From contig CAJQUN010000059.1 of the NCBI GenBank assembly GCA_907163345.1, forward strand, positions 2,662,189 through 2,726,188: a DNA stretch of 64,000 nt. The letters are read 5' to 3'. Numbering within the stretch: the first letter of the stretch is position 1; every line of letters begins with the position of its first letter. A model generated the notes under the pieces. That model had not been told where the DNA came from. It was given only the letters and a program-made list of their open reading frames with translations, and did not search any database. The stretch comes from Haberlea rhodopensis. Taxonomy: Eukaryota > Streptophyta > Magnoliopsida > Lamiales > Gesneriaceae. Below, one piece after another: positions 11,974 through 22,118 of this stretch. The position numbers were made by a program, and so were the translations under genes.

Positions 11974-12299
11974 GTCGCCATCTAAGATGGCGACATCAAT
12001 AAAAAATTTTTTTTATTGATGTCGTCATCTCAGATGTCGACATCAATAAAAAAAAGTTTTTATAATGTCGCCATCTCAGATGGCGACATTAACATAATTT
12101 TTGTTGGTTGTCGCCATCTGAGATGGCGACAACATTAAAAAAAAAAATTATGTAGTCGCCATCTGAGATGGCGACATTAATAGAATTTGGTGATTGTCGT
12201 CATCTGAGATGGCGACTTAGGTCACTTTAAGAAACTTAAAAATTTTTGAGTTATTTTGTTAAACTTTTTTTGTTTTTCGGTCGAATTGTTAAAAAACCC
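11974..12299 (-). repeat. Right terminal inverted repeat of MULE-1 with subterminal palindrome array
   Basis: This is the mirror of the left end. About six copies of the same 21-bp palindrome (near 11974, 12021, 12066, 12108, 12154 and 12197) are followed by the plain TIR, which ends in CCC at 12299. Copies near 12021 and 12197 carry point changes (GTCGTC or TGTCGAC). Spacer sequences also match the left end in reverse, so the similarity is of the whole arm and not just the motif. Confidence 0.85.
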
Positions 12300-12309
12300 T
12301 CAATGTACG

Positions 12310-13420
12310 CCATGCGTTTCCAGAAAATAAAGGAACATTGCCTTTGGTTTTCTTATTCAGCAATTATTTTTCATCCCCAAAATGATAACAAATATTATTA
12401 TTTTATTTATATTCACAAAATATATATATATTTATTTCATATTAGCATAATAATTATTTTTATTTCAATTTTTTGTCACTCATATAAGATTTTATTGCTT
12501 TATACATTATATGATATTTTAGAACTTAAAATTTAATAAATAATATCTAAATATAATTTTACAATAATTGTTTAAAAAAGGAAAAATTCGGGTCATTGGA
12601 AAAAGTTTTTCGGCCCAATCCATCAAAAATTAATTGCTTTCAACTAAGACCATTTTCTGAGACAATGACTAAAATAACCCTAAAATGTTATAAAAAAAAT
12701 AACACAATCGTCATCTTTTTCTTTACTTTTCAAAGACGATTTCCTGCAATTTCTCTATTCTCTATAGAAACATAATTCAATCGCTCATGATTCCTATAAT
12801 TTCTCCACCATTTCATCGGAAAAAAATAGTAAGATGGCTCTCCCAAATTAAAGAAGATTTTTCGAAGCCCATGTTGTGAAGATTGGAGAGTGTAAATGTG
12901 AGTATGGTTGTCGCAAGAACATCTTCCTCTTCCACTTCTCAATTGTGTTCTTTTGGTTTTATATTTCTTAAGATTTCAATTTTATTGTTATGACAATGTT
13001 TGTAGGTTTTGAATGTGAAACTCAAAACTACAGTATATTTGAGATAGTCGATCAATTGTTTGAATGATAATTTTAAAGTTTTTAATTTTAACAATGTGAT
13101 GCACGTGAGTGTAACATGTATTTCAAACATGGTGCTTCTCGATGAATCGGATGCTAAGCTAACTCATAAAGAGGTTTGACTTTTATGAATTAATTATTAT
13201 GGTATAACATGACATTAATTTAAGACAATAAATTTTGAGAATGTAATGATATTGATAAAGACTTACTCAAAATTAGTTCAATTCTAATGTTGATGTATCG
13301 AACGAGTTGTTTATAATACCCAATTGCTGGTTCCCAATAGTATTTTTTCTTAGCTTTCAAATTTTATCATATATGAGTGAGGTTTCCCAACAGTAGTGTT
13401 AATGGATGAGTGACTACAAA
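12310..13420. other. AT-rich intergenic DNA
   Basis: There is no gene that I can support. The DNA is low in complexity with long A and T runs. Open frames are short and unlike known proteins. Confidence 0.5.
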
Positions 13421-14170
13421 TATTAAGGTGATGGTGCATGTGAACCACTACATACAAATGGAGCATGTATCAAAATACACTTTCTATATTAATGTGGTGG
13501 TGCACGTGCATCACTTGAGTTTAACGGTGTATGTGAGATGCGTGCACCGCTAGATACAAGCGATGAATTTATAAAAATACACATTTTTTTTATTAAGTTA
13601 GTGGTGTACAAAATACACAATATTGTGCGCAGTGATGTATTAATGTATTATTGTTGGTTTTAGATTTTGATGTTCTTCATTTGGTCTTTACCGATGCGTC
13701 TATGTATTCTGCTCGTCTAATTGCATATTAATGACAATGACACTTAATAATGGCTCATTCATCATCTTGAATAATGCACGGACAACCGGCTCCAATGTCT
13801 CAACTAGGTTACATCCTAAACTAATAGACATAACAATACTAACGTCTTAATTTTAAATAAAAGAGTTAAAATACACATTTTTATATTAAGGTGGTGGTGC
13901 GCATGCACCGTTTGAGCCTATTGGTGTACGTGTGATACATGCATCACTAGACACAAGCGGCGTATCAAAATACACACTTTTTATATTAAGGTGGCGATGC
14001 ACGTGCACCGCTAGACCAACCGGTCAACCGGTGCACGTGTACCGCCACTTTAATATAAAAAAGTTTGTATTTTGATACACCGTTTGTGTCTAACGATACA
14101 CGTGGGATGTACGTATCAAAATATACACTTTTTATATTAAGATAATGTTGCACATGTATTTTCTGTTCAT
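13420..14170. repeat. Degenerate ~100-bp tandem repeats
   Basis: Blocks containing AAAATACACTTTTTATATTAAG, GTGGTGGTGCACGTGCA and CCGCTAGACACAAGCG recur at ~13430-13530, ~13535-13640, ~13865-13985 and ~13985-14130. The last block includes an inverted copy (GTGCACGTGTACCGCCACTTTAATAT). Diverged relatives (ACTCAAGCGNTTACATATCAAAACACAA) lie at 14570-14700. They look like an old tandem array; origin unknown. Confidence 0.55.
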
Positions 14171-14708
14171 GTCATTTCAATGCTCATATTTATGGGACTT
14201 TGGACTTAAATGTATGATGTTACAATTATTATAATAAAATTTACTTATTTACGCTGTGTGAACAAGACCATGACAAGTTCACAATCCAAGTTACTCTTCA
14301 GTTATATTTCTTGGAGTTGATAATCATGGCTAAAATTCAAGTGTGATAAATGGGACATCTATGAATTTGTTGTTATCTTTTGGCAACTCATGTTCAGTCC
14401 TAAAGCCAAATAATTAAAGACTGGAGTACGTATTATATATGTGAAATCCTTGTTGGGTAATTCTCAGATCCAGTGAACTGATATTGTGCTAACTAAAATC
14501 CAGTTTAGCCCAATCTAATTGACATGGCTTTACCGTGTGTGCTTTTTTTTTTATAAGTATACCGCATTACGTGCACAACTGGACTCAAGCGATTACATAT
14601 CAAAACACAATTTTCAGCTATAGCAAATTATTGAATTCATGTTCCCGTTTGTCACATACACCGCTAGACTCAAGCGTTGTATATATCAAAACACAATTGT
14701 CTGCTATT
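14171..14708. other. AT-rich intergenic DNA before the outer LTR element
   Basis: There is no gene. It contains two diverged copies of the CTCAAGCG and ATATCAAAACACAA motif seen in the array to the left and ends in the target site AACAA (14709-14713). Confidence 0.5.
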
Positions 14709-14713
14709 AACAA

Positions 14714-15274
14714 TGATATCACCAAAAAGTGTGATCTTCAATAAATATCGAGCGACGATGCATCAAACGGTTTTTCACCCATAAACCAAATGGAACCGCT
14801 CCCCAAAATATATCTGTTTATCAAAGAGAAAGGGTAAGATGACTCCGCCCGTAGGCGAAGCCACTCCGACGCTCAAGTCAGTATATGCTTCAATAGAAAA
14901 AGTATTGAAATTGCAGAGTTTACATAATATGAAAGGCGTATTATGAAAGACGTGCCTGAATGAGGGCTAGGTGCCCTCTATTTATAGATGTAGAGATAGA
15001 GTCTCAATCAATATAGAATAAGAGTTCTAGTCAATCTATAATTGTAGAGTTCTAGTCAATCTGGGAGAAGAGTTCTAATCAACATGAAATTGTATTGTAT
15101 ATGGCAACTTGATCCATGTCTATCCCGAGAATATTGAGATATATCTTCCAAAACCCTACAACTCCTTTTTGTTTATTAAAATGGGCCCATTTGGTATTTG
15201 GGCTATATCTTGCTTAATCAGATTGGGTCGATTAAAACCCATTAGGTAGATCGATCCCCCATCGAGGGGTATCA
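14714..15274 (-). repeat. 3' LTR of the outer element
   Basis: It starts TGATATCACC and ends GGGGTATCA on the plus strand. It pairs with 28866-29425. A minus-strand TATA motif (CTATAAATAGAGG) lies at ~14975-14987. Just inside, CCCCCTCCTAGTCGA (15280-15294) is the complement of the polypurine tract. Confidence 0.9.
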
Positions 15275-15659
15275 CAAGTCCCCCTCCTAGTCGAACTGAC
15301 GTCGAAGACCAGAAGTTCGTTAAATGTTTAACCGACCTGTTCCTAGTGCCTCTGCTTCTTAGTTTACTTCCACGGGAATATGAGATATAGTCGAGCTCCG
15401 TGATGAATAAACATGCGGTACAAATAACACTGGCTTTATGAATATTAAGCGTCCCGAGCTCCATAGTTAATAGAAATCTCAAGCCCCAGTGATGAAAAAT
15501 ATACGATGCCAATGAAACTTGTTTGATTTCCAGCATCAATAGAATCCTGAGCTGAGCAGATAAGCCCGACCGGGCACCAGAGGTAATACGGAGCAAATAA
15601 AGCTCATCTGAGCTGATTTGAGCTATATCGGATAAATATGTACAAATGACGCTCGACTA

Positions 15660-16240
15660 AACTAAGCTCCAGAGGTAATAGGTATGCGGAGCAAATGATG
15701 TTCGCCTGATCCGAACTGAGCTCCAGATATAATAAATATGGGCGACGTGTGCTCACCTGATATGAACTATAACAAATAGGAGCGAAGAATGCTCGCCTGA
15801 ACCGAGCTCCAGAGATAACAAATAGGAGCGAAGAATGCTCGCCTGAACCGAGCTCCAAAGATAATAAATAGGGGCGAAGTGTGCTCGCCTGATCTGAACT
15901 GAGCTCCAGAGATAACAAATAGGAGCGGGGAATGCTCGCCTGAACCGAGCTCCAGAGATAATAAATAGGGGCGAAGTGTGCTCGCCTGATCTGAACTGAG
16001 CTCCAGAGATAACAAATAGGAGCAGAGAATGCTCGCCTGAACCGAGCTCCAGAGATAACAAATTGGAGTAGAGAATGCTCGTCTGATCTGAACTGAGCTC
16101 CATAGATAACAAATGGGAGCCAAGAATGCTCACCTGAACCGAGCTCCAGAGATAATAAATAGGAGCGAAGTGTGCTCGCCTGAACCGAGTTCTAGAGATA
16201 ATAAATAGAGGCGATAATACGCCTCTGATATGGACCATAG
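15660..16240. repeat. Tandem array A, ~46-51-bp units
   Basis: About eleven units contain GAGCTCCAGAGATAACAAAT followed by AGGAGCGAAGAATGCTCGCCTG. Units differ in a short insert (GATCTGAACT) and point changes. Long open frames across it are only translations of the repeat. It lies in the 3' untranslated part of the outer element. Confidence 0.85.
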
Positions 16241-16384
16241 AGATTAGCAAATAATGGTTGCCGACCTCCAGAACCAAAAGATGAGCAAAACCAAAAGATG
16301 AGCAAATAATGTATGTCTAATCACAATTCCTGAGTTAATAAAATTCGGCCGATCATCTGATGAGCGTAATCTTAGCTTTAGGTG

Positions 16385-16680
16385 AAAACTCCTGATGGCA
16401 CTTGGCGTAGCCAAGGCAAAGAGCTCGGCGTAACCGAGGCGAGGTGAGCCGTCGTAAACGTGCTCCTGAGGTCGGGTGAAAACCCTTGAAGCCTGGCGTA
16501 ACCGAGGCGAAGTGAGCCGTCGTAAACGTGCTCCTGAGGTCGGGTGAAAACCCTTAAAGCCTGGTGTAACCGATGCGAGGTGAGCAGTCGTAAACGTGCT
16601 CTTGAGGTCGGGCGAAAACCCTTGAAGCCTGGCGTAACCAAGGCGAGGTGAGCCGTCGTAAACGTGCCCCTGATGTGCCA
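16385..16680. repeat. Tandem array B, 68-bp units
   Basis: About four units carry GGCGTAACCGAGGCGAGGTG, GCCGTCGTAAACGTGCTCC and TGAGGTCGGGTGAAAACCC. It is a different unit from arrays A and C on either side. Confidence 0.85.
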
Positions 16681-16689
16681 AGGGCTTAT

Positions 16690-17275
16690 TGACAACGCCT
16701 TGGACTTCTGAATAGGGCCTTACTGCAAGATTGCACGCTCGAACTGTCATAATATGGCCTTACTGCTAGATTGCATGCCCGATATCGATGTAATAAGGCC
16801 TTACTGCGAGATTGCATGCCCGAGCTCGATGCAATAGGGCCTCACTGCAAGATTGCATGCCTGAGCTAATAAATATGGGCTTACTGCGAGATTGAACGCC
16901 CGAGCTGTCGTAATAGGGGCTTACTATGAGATCGCATGCCCGATCTGTCATAATAGGGGCTTACTGAGAGATTGCATGCCCGAGCTGTCGTAATAGAGGC
17001 TTACTTGTAGATTGCATGCCCGATCTGTCATAATAGGGGCTTACTGCGAGATTGCATGCCCGAACTCGATGTAATAGGTGCTTACTACAAGATTGCATGC
17101 CTGAGCTCAATGTGATAGGGCCTTACTGCCAGATATCATGCCCGATCTGCCGAGTTGGGCCTTATTGCGAGATCGCACGCCCGAGCTGCCGAGTTGGGCC
17201 TTATTACGAGATTGCACGCCCGAACTACTGAGTTGATAAATAGGGCCTCAATGCAAGGTTGCACGCCCGAACTTG
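16690..17275. repeat. Tandem array C, ~40-bp units
   Basis: About thirteen units carry TAATAGGGGCTTACTGCGAG and ATTGCATGCCCGAGCTGTCG. Unit ends vary (CTCGATGT, CTGCCGAGT). It directly adjoins the truncated end of the ALG6 fragment. Confidence 0.85.
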
Positions 17276-17287
17276 ACTTAGACCGGC

Positions 17288-17702
17288 CTAAAAGTACTCC
17301 AAAGATGCATCCATAGAATAAAGATATGGCCACCAAACTAGAGCAAAGGTTCCCAATACCACCAAACCCAATTTTGAAACCTCAAGAATAGGATTCTGAC
17401 GCCTGAGACATTTGCCCAAGAGATAGCCAAAAAAGGCAGGAGCATAATATGCACTCATCTGCATGTGATTCAGAGCAAGGCTAAACAGTACAGAGCCAAC
17501 AAGGTCTCGATCTGATAAAATCGCCGCAACAGCTGCAGTGGTTAACCCCAAACTAATACAATTGTACTGAAAATGGCCATGATCAATCAAAATGAGACAT
17601 GGATTTAACAAAATCATTGCAGTATGCCACACCATGCTGCTTTTTTCCTTAATGGATTTCTCTTTGCAATACACCTTTGCAAAATAAAGCACTGCATGAA
17701 AG
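17288..17702 (-). pseudogene. ALG6: ALG6-like glucosyltransferase fragment, downstream half
   Basis: Reading on the minus strand from the inner insertion site, the frame gives FFHAVLYFAKVYCKEKS, SSMVWHTAMILLNPCLILID, HGHFQYNCISLGL, LFSLALNHMQMSAYYAPAFF, then LEVSKLGLVVLGTFALVWWP. These are characteristic ALG6 segments; ALG6 is the ER-membrane enzyme that adds the first glucose to the dolichol-linked Man9GlcNAc2 oligosaccharide. The DHGHFQYN motif is kept. The frame then stops in unrelated array sequence, so about the last half of the ~500-residue protein is absent. No intron interrupts this stretch. It joins in frame with 28241-28721 once the inner element and one AATAT copy are removed. As carried here it cannot encode a working enzyme. 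Confidence 0.88.
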
Positions 17703-17707
17703 AATAT

Positions 17708-18547
17708 TGTTACCTCCTTTTTTGGTTCGCTTTGATAACAAATGAATTTATAGGGGAAGATAGATGAGCTATTTCGTGAAATCACTGGTTAGGTCGGAGC
17801 CTGGTAAAGTCTTAATTGGTTAAGAATCTCCGGCGATCAAACTGGTGAATCCAGAGAGAGTTCTTGCTAACAATTCTCCTCTTTATAGGGGGAGGGTAGT
17901 CAGTGGTCCCGACGCCTTGCCTGGGGCTTTGGAGACAATGTCTGAAACTGAGGGGGGGGACCATAGATGGGGGACCATCTGCGCCTGCTACCTACTTCGT
18001 ACGACCCTCTTGCTCTGATGATTCTCTGTATCTGGTAATATGCTTTTCTTACTCACAGTGCCTGACCACCCCCTGATTGGTTGGCAGGTCTAGCTTTTGC
18101 TTTAATAGGTGTCCGACTCCTGCCACCCTAGCCTCGGTATGCAGGACCACCCTAAACGGCCCCAGCTCGCCTATTCTGTCCCATGACTTCCCGTCCTGTC
18201 CTATTGAGGAAAGGGCTCCCCAGCCCGGATACCTTGCTAAATAGAGTCCGTCCTGATCTTTCGACGAGACAGTGCCTCTGCTCGGGTGGCATGTCACATG
18301 GAGGACCTACCCGACCTTTTGATGTATTTCCTCGCCGCCCCGGCTCCGGAATGATAGTGGCAGCTGGACAGAGGGGATCTCGCCCGTAATAAACTCGGGT
18401 CGGTTGGAGAGCCATATAGTGGCTACGAGGACAGCCCGGTATAGTCCGTGACGACGTCCCTTGTTGACTAAATGGGCCCCGCACTGACCGGGCCCAAATA
18501 AAGTTCGGACCTCAAGACCTACTGGGCCTCCAGAATTAGGGATATCA
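17708..18547 (-). repeat. 3' LTR of the Tat element
   Basis: It starts TGTTACCTCC and ends GGGATATCA. The only difference I see from 27397-28235 is one extra G in the run near 17952. A minus-strand TATA motif (CTATAAAG) is at 17881-17888. Inside it, CCCCCCCCTAGTCGAGCT (18554-18571) is the complement of the polypurine tract. Confidence 0.93.
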
Positions 18548-18796
18548 TCAGTATCCCCCCCCTAGTCGAGCTAGTGTAGCGCTGCCTCGACTAATGGGCT
18601 TGTGGCGAACTTTATTGGTTCCTGATCCCCGGTCCTTTGATGGGACAACTCCGGGTCTCGGGGTGACAGCTGTCCTGTACCAAACCCTAGCGGGTTGTCA
18701 GGCCACGTGCCCTTATCTGGCGCTCCGACTGTTCAGCTCCCTTCATCTGCGTCGTTGGTTTGGGCCAGGCTTTCCTCGGCCCATGAGCCACATCTT

Positions 18797-18806
18797 CTAT
18801 AAATAG
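18797..18806 (+). promoter_or_regulatory. TATA box of the antisense gene in the Tat element
   Basis: CTATAAATAG lies ~96 bp before the first ATG (18902) of the plus-strand gene. Spacing fits a transcription start near 18830. It points opposite to gag-pol transcription. Confidence 0.6.
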
Positions 18807-18901
18807 GGGCTTTCGAGTTATTTTCCTCCATTTGCGCTCTAGGTCGGATCAATCGCCTCTCCAAAAAATCCTGTAAGTCAGCTCTGCCTCCCTTTCTGTT
18901 T

Positions 18902-20368
18902 ATGTCGCACTCTACCTCTTCCACTTCTGGCGCCCTCTTTCGAGGGGGGGACGATCAGGACGAAGGGTCTGATCTCCCCAGTCCCTCGGGTCGGAGGTCG
19001 GATGCTCCCGAGGGAGACATTCCCGAGGTGGCGCCCCTCCGACAAGTTCCTCCTAGGGTTTTTGACCCTTCTCTCCCCACCTTCGAGGTTCTCGACCCGA
19101 GGAGCCTGGCCCAGGCTGGGCTTCCTTGGTACGAGATCCTCGACTCGTGTGTTTCCCTCGAGGCCGAGCACCTTCTCCGTACTTGGTTTATCCCACCGGA
19201 TCACGACATCCGGGTTCCTAGGGCTGGTGAACGTCCGCACCTCCCCCCGCCGGAGTACTTTCCCTTTTTCGTCGAGCAGCTTAAAAGCGGACTTCGCTTT
19301 CCTATCCCCCTTCCTTTCCAGGAGTTCTCCCACTACCATTGTGTCTCTCTGAGCCAGTTGACCCCCAATTCCTACCAGAGCCTAGTATCTGTCATTGCCC
19401 TCTTCCGATCCTTGGGTCTGCCCTTCTCCCCTACCCTTCTTAATTATTTTTTTCAAGTTAAGAAAACCCCCTCTCCCGAGGCGTTTTACTTTGGTGCCCG
19501 AACCTTTTATAAATTTCTAAATAACATCCCGAGCTCCCGCAAAGGATGGAAACAAAGCTACTTTTTTGTCAAACCACCTCGACGTTGGGCTTGCCCTATG
19601 GCCTGGCGCGATACACTGCCGACCCCCCGACCTCTGCCCAGAAAGTATAAAGATGACGTATTCTTCCAAACGGTTATCTCAACCCTTGGGGGTCGGCGTT
19701 TTGATTCAGCTGCCCTAATCAGGGAGGACGTACTCAGGCGCTTTGGGCTTAGCTCCTATCCAGACGTCCCTGGTGGTACGTTCTTCCACACGGTCCCGCC
19801 CCCTTTTTTTTTATTTTTTTATTTTTATTTATTTTTTTTTTTTTTTTGTTTCCTGAGCTGAATCCTTTGTCTTGCAGATAATATGTCTCTCCAGCAGCTG
19901 CTATCTTCCATGGCGTCCCAGAAAAAAGCTGGAAAAGGAGCGGCCGGGGCGGGCCCTTCGAGCCATCATCCCAGTGCGGCCGTCGCTCCCGCAAACCCTC
20001 CATCTCCAGTGGCCAGCCCTCCTCGCGCCGAAGAGGTTGGGTTGGAGACAGGCCTGAGGAAAAGAAAAAGGGATGGGGGCGCAGCTAGGATCCCGACTCG
20101 GGAAGAGGTGGCAACCTCCCCGGTTATTCATGAGATCGACACCCCGCCTGCTTCCCCTCCAAGCCATCTATCGGTCGCTCCCGCCGACCCGGGTTCCCCA
20201 GGGGTACCAGTGGGATATACCCGAGAAGTCAGCCTTATCAACTCGGCCCCCTCAGGTCTGTCCGCCCGGATTGTCGAGTGTCTGACCTCCTCCGCTGATC
20301 AACAAGTCCTCTCCGAGCTGAGGTGGAAACCATTAGCAGAGGAAGGCGTATCCCGGGCCCTATCAGTA

Positions 20369-20408
<40 letters not shown>

Positions 20409-20927
20409 GAGTTCCTCTCCCCCTATTCTCTGCAGGGCCTAGTGATGATGTGCGAGAGCCTTCGTCGGGGTGCAAACTACGGCCAATCAGCCAGAGACGC
20501 GAAGAAAGCGGTGCGGGAGGCCAAGTCAGAAGCGGAGAATGCCACAGCTAAATCCGAGGCGGATGCTGCTGAACTGGAGTCCTACAGGGCCTCGATGACC
20601 CGACTTAGAGCGGATGCAGAACAGCTCCGTGTTGCTCTGGCCGGGAAGGAGCGAGAACTTTCTCACGTCGGGGCTGAGCTTGAAAAGGTTAAGTCCGAGT
20701 TGGAGTCCTATGTAGCAGGTGAATCAGCCCGACGCGAAGCCTTCCTCAAGTCGGAGGAGTTTACGCGCATGCTGGCCTCCAAGGCTTTTAAGTTTCTGGA
20801 TCTCGGCTTCGAGGGGTGCAAGGGTCAGTTCAAAGCCCAGGGCTTCCCGCCCAGTGACCAGGACCCTGACGACTTCCTGGACCTTAACGCCATTATTGCC
20901 AGCATCCCCCCCGACTTCATCAAATAG
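18902..20927 (+). CDS. Antisense gene of the Tat element: putative gypsy-type transposon protein, 617 aa, three exons
   Basis: Exons 18902-19775, 19878-20365 and 20436-20927 join in frame, 1854 nt with a stop. Intron 1 is GTACGT...TTGCAG, phase 1; intron 2 is GTAAGT...CTGCAG, phase 0. Both contain long T runs, and each exon frame runs into stops or poly-T unless spliced. Exon 1 (residues 1-291) has the conserved region of the family named putative gypsy-type transposon (PF04195), seen in VSLEAEHLLRTWFIPPDHDI, PPPEYFPFFVEQLKSGLRFP and a SLGLPFSPTLLNYFF helix. Exon 2 is Pro/Ser/Ala-rich with a basic KRKRDGG cluster. Exon 3 (from ~455) is a long Glu/Ala/Lys/Arg coiled coil. Proteins like this occur antisense in Tat-type elements; their function is not established. 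Nuclear location is suggested only by the basic cluster. Confidence 0.8.
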
Positions 20928-20954
20928 CCTGACCTGCTCTTAATTTATCCTTTG

Positions 20955-21375
20955 TAAATTTTCTTTTTTTTTTTTTTTTTTTTTTTTATGCTGTGCCTCG
21001 GAGGCACCCCCTTGTAACGAGGTTATTCTGAATTGATTGTCTTGTCTGAAGTAATTTATCACTTGTTAGGAATTGGTTTTCCTCGCAACGTCCCGACCCC
21101 TCACACCAGCCGAGCCAACCCGTGCTTTTACATTGGATTGATCCGATAAAATACAACTTATAAATAATCCCCCGCGTAGAACTGAATGCCGCGCAGGGCC
21201 CTCGTGCCATAACGACAAATAAATCTAACAAAATTAAATCTTAAAACAGGGCTAACCTGTTAATCTCCAAAGACAGCCATGCAAAAAGGACCTAACCGAC
21301 CCGATCTTGAAGAAGTAATCTTTGCAAGCTGATGATGTCCTCTTGACCTGCGCCCCTACACCCGTGTTTTATGAT
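20955..21375. other. 3' region of the Tat element between antisense gene and tandem array
   Basis: After the antisense stop there is a T run (20963-20987) and ~400 bp without a gene. It is probably untranslated sequence for both the plus-strand gene and the minus-strand element transcript. Confidence 0.5.
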
Positions 21376-22045
21376 GCAGAGAGGACCTGCACTTTTAATT
21401 GTTGCCAGGGCCTCATACACCTGGGCTTTAGCATGCAGGGCGGACCTGTGCTTTTAATTGTTGCCAGGGCCTCATACACCTGGGCTTTAGCATGCAGGGC
21501 GGACCTGTGCTTTTAATTGTTGCCAGGGCCTCATACACCTGGGCTTTAGTGACAGGGATGACCTGCACTTTTAATTGTTGCCAGGGCCTCATACACCTGG
21601 GCTTTAGTGACAGGGATGACCTGCACTTTTAATTGTTGCCAGGGCCTCATACACCTGGGCTTTAGTGACAGGGATGACCTGCACTTTTAATTGTTGCCAG
21701 GGCCTCATACACCTGGGCTTTAGTGACAGGGATGACCTGCACTTTTAATTGTTGCCAGGGCCTCATACACCTGGGCTTTAGTGACAGGGATGACCTGCAC
21801 TTTTAATTGTTGCCAGGGCCTCATACACCTGGGCTTTAGCATGCAGGGCGGACCTGTGCTTTTAATTGTTGCCAGGGCCTCATACACCTGGGCTTTAGCA
21901 TGCAGGGCGGACCTGTGCTTTTAATTGTTGCCAGGGCCTCATACACCTGGGCTTTAGTGACAGGGATGACCTGCACTTTTAATTGTTGCCAGGGCCTCAT
22001 ACACCTGGGCTTTAGCATGCAGGGCGGACCTGCATTTTTAATTTC
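21376..22045. repeat. Tandem array D, 58/59-bp units in the Tat element
   Basis: About eleven units share TTTTAATTGTTGCCAGGGCC and TCATACACCTGGGCTTTAG. They come in two types: one continues CATGCAGGGCGGACCTGTGC, the other TGACAGGGATGACCTGCAC. Three of the first type are followed by six of the second, then types alternate. Type is kept over several neighbours, as expected from local duplication. It lies just after the gag-pol stop on the sense strand, the hypervariable 3' region of Tat elements. Confidence 0.92.
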
Positions 22046-22118
22046 GGACAAGAGGTTTAAAGGAAAAATTCATTAAATAACAGCGTTCGTACATTGAATT
22101 GAAATAACAACAAAATGC

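Larger units (their letters stand above)
1191..12299 (+). mobile_element. Complete Mutator-like element (MULE-1), 11.1 kb, with nested LTR element
   Basis: Both ends carry the same inverted sequence. The left end starts GGGTTTTTTAACAATTTGAC and the right end is its reverse complement, with one mismatch in the first ~28 bases. The match goes on inward through ACAAAAAAAGTTTAACAAAATAA and into the palindrome arrays. The flanks are TCAATGCACG at 1181-1190 and TCAATGTACG at 12300-12309, a 10-bp target-site duplication with one mismatch, as expected for Mutator elements (8-11 bp). Inside are a broken transposase on the plus strand, pieces of a plant-mobile-domain gene on the minus strand, and a 6-kb LTR retrotransposon. 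Without that insertion the element is about 5.1 kb. One TSD difference and the transposase lesions suggest it is not recent. Such elements normally move by cut-and-paste with a MuDR-type transposase. Confidence 0.92.

Noticed and set aside
14625..14655. Similarity to 29428-29460 suggesting a larger target duplication
   Set aside because: Match is ~30 bp with mismatches. The 5-bp AACAA explains the insertion, so the longer match is probably older local duplication.
15156..16951. Overlapping minus-strand frames of 60-174 codons
   Set aside because: They translate tandem arrays A-C. The periodic peptides (SLELGSGEHS and the like) only mirror the DNA repeat.
18049..18484. Paired frames repeated exactly at 27737-28172
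   Set aside because: They lie in the two LTRs of the Tat element; identity reflects LTR identity, not a duplicated gene.
21376..22045. CRISPR-like appearance (regular repeats)
   Set aside because: Units are directly joined without unique spacers, and the context is a plant retrotransposon.
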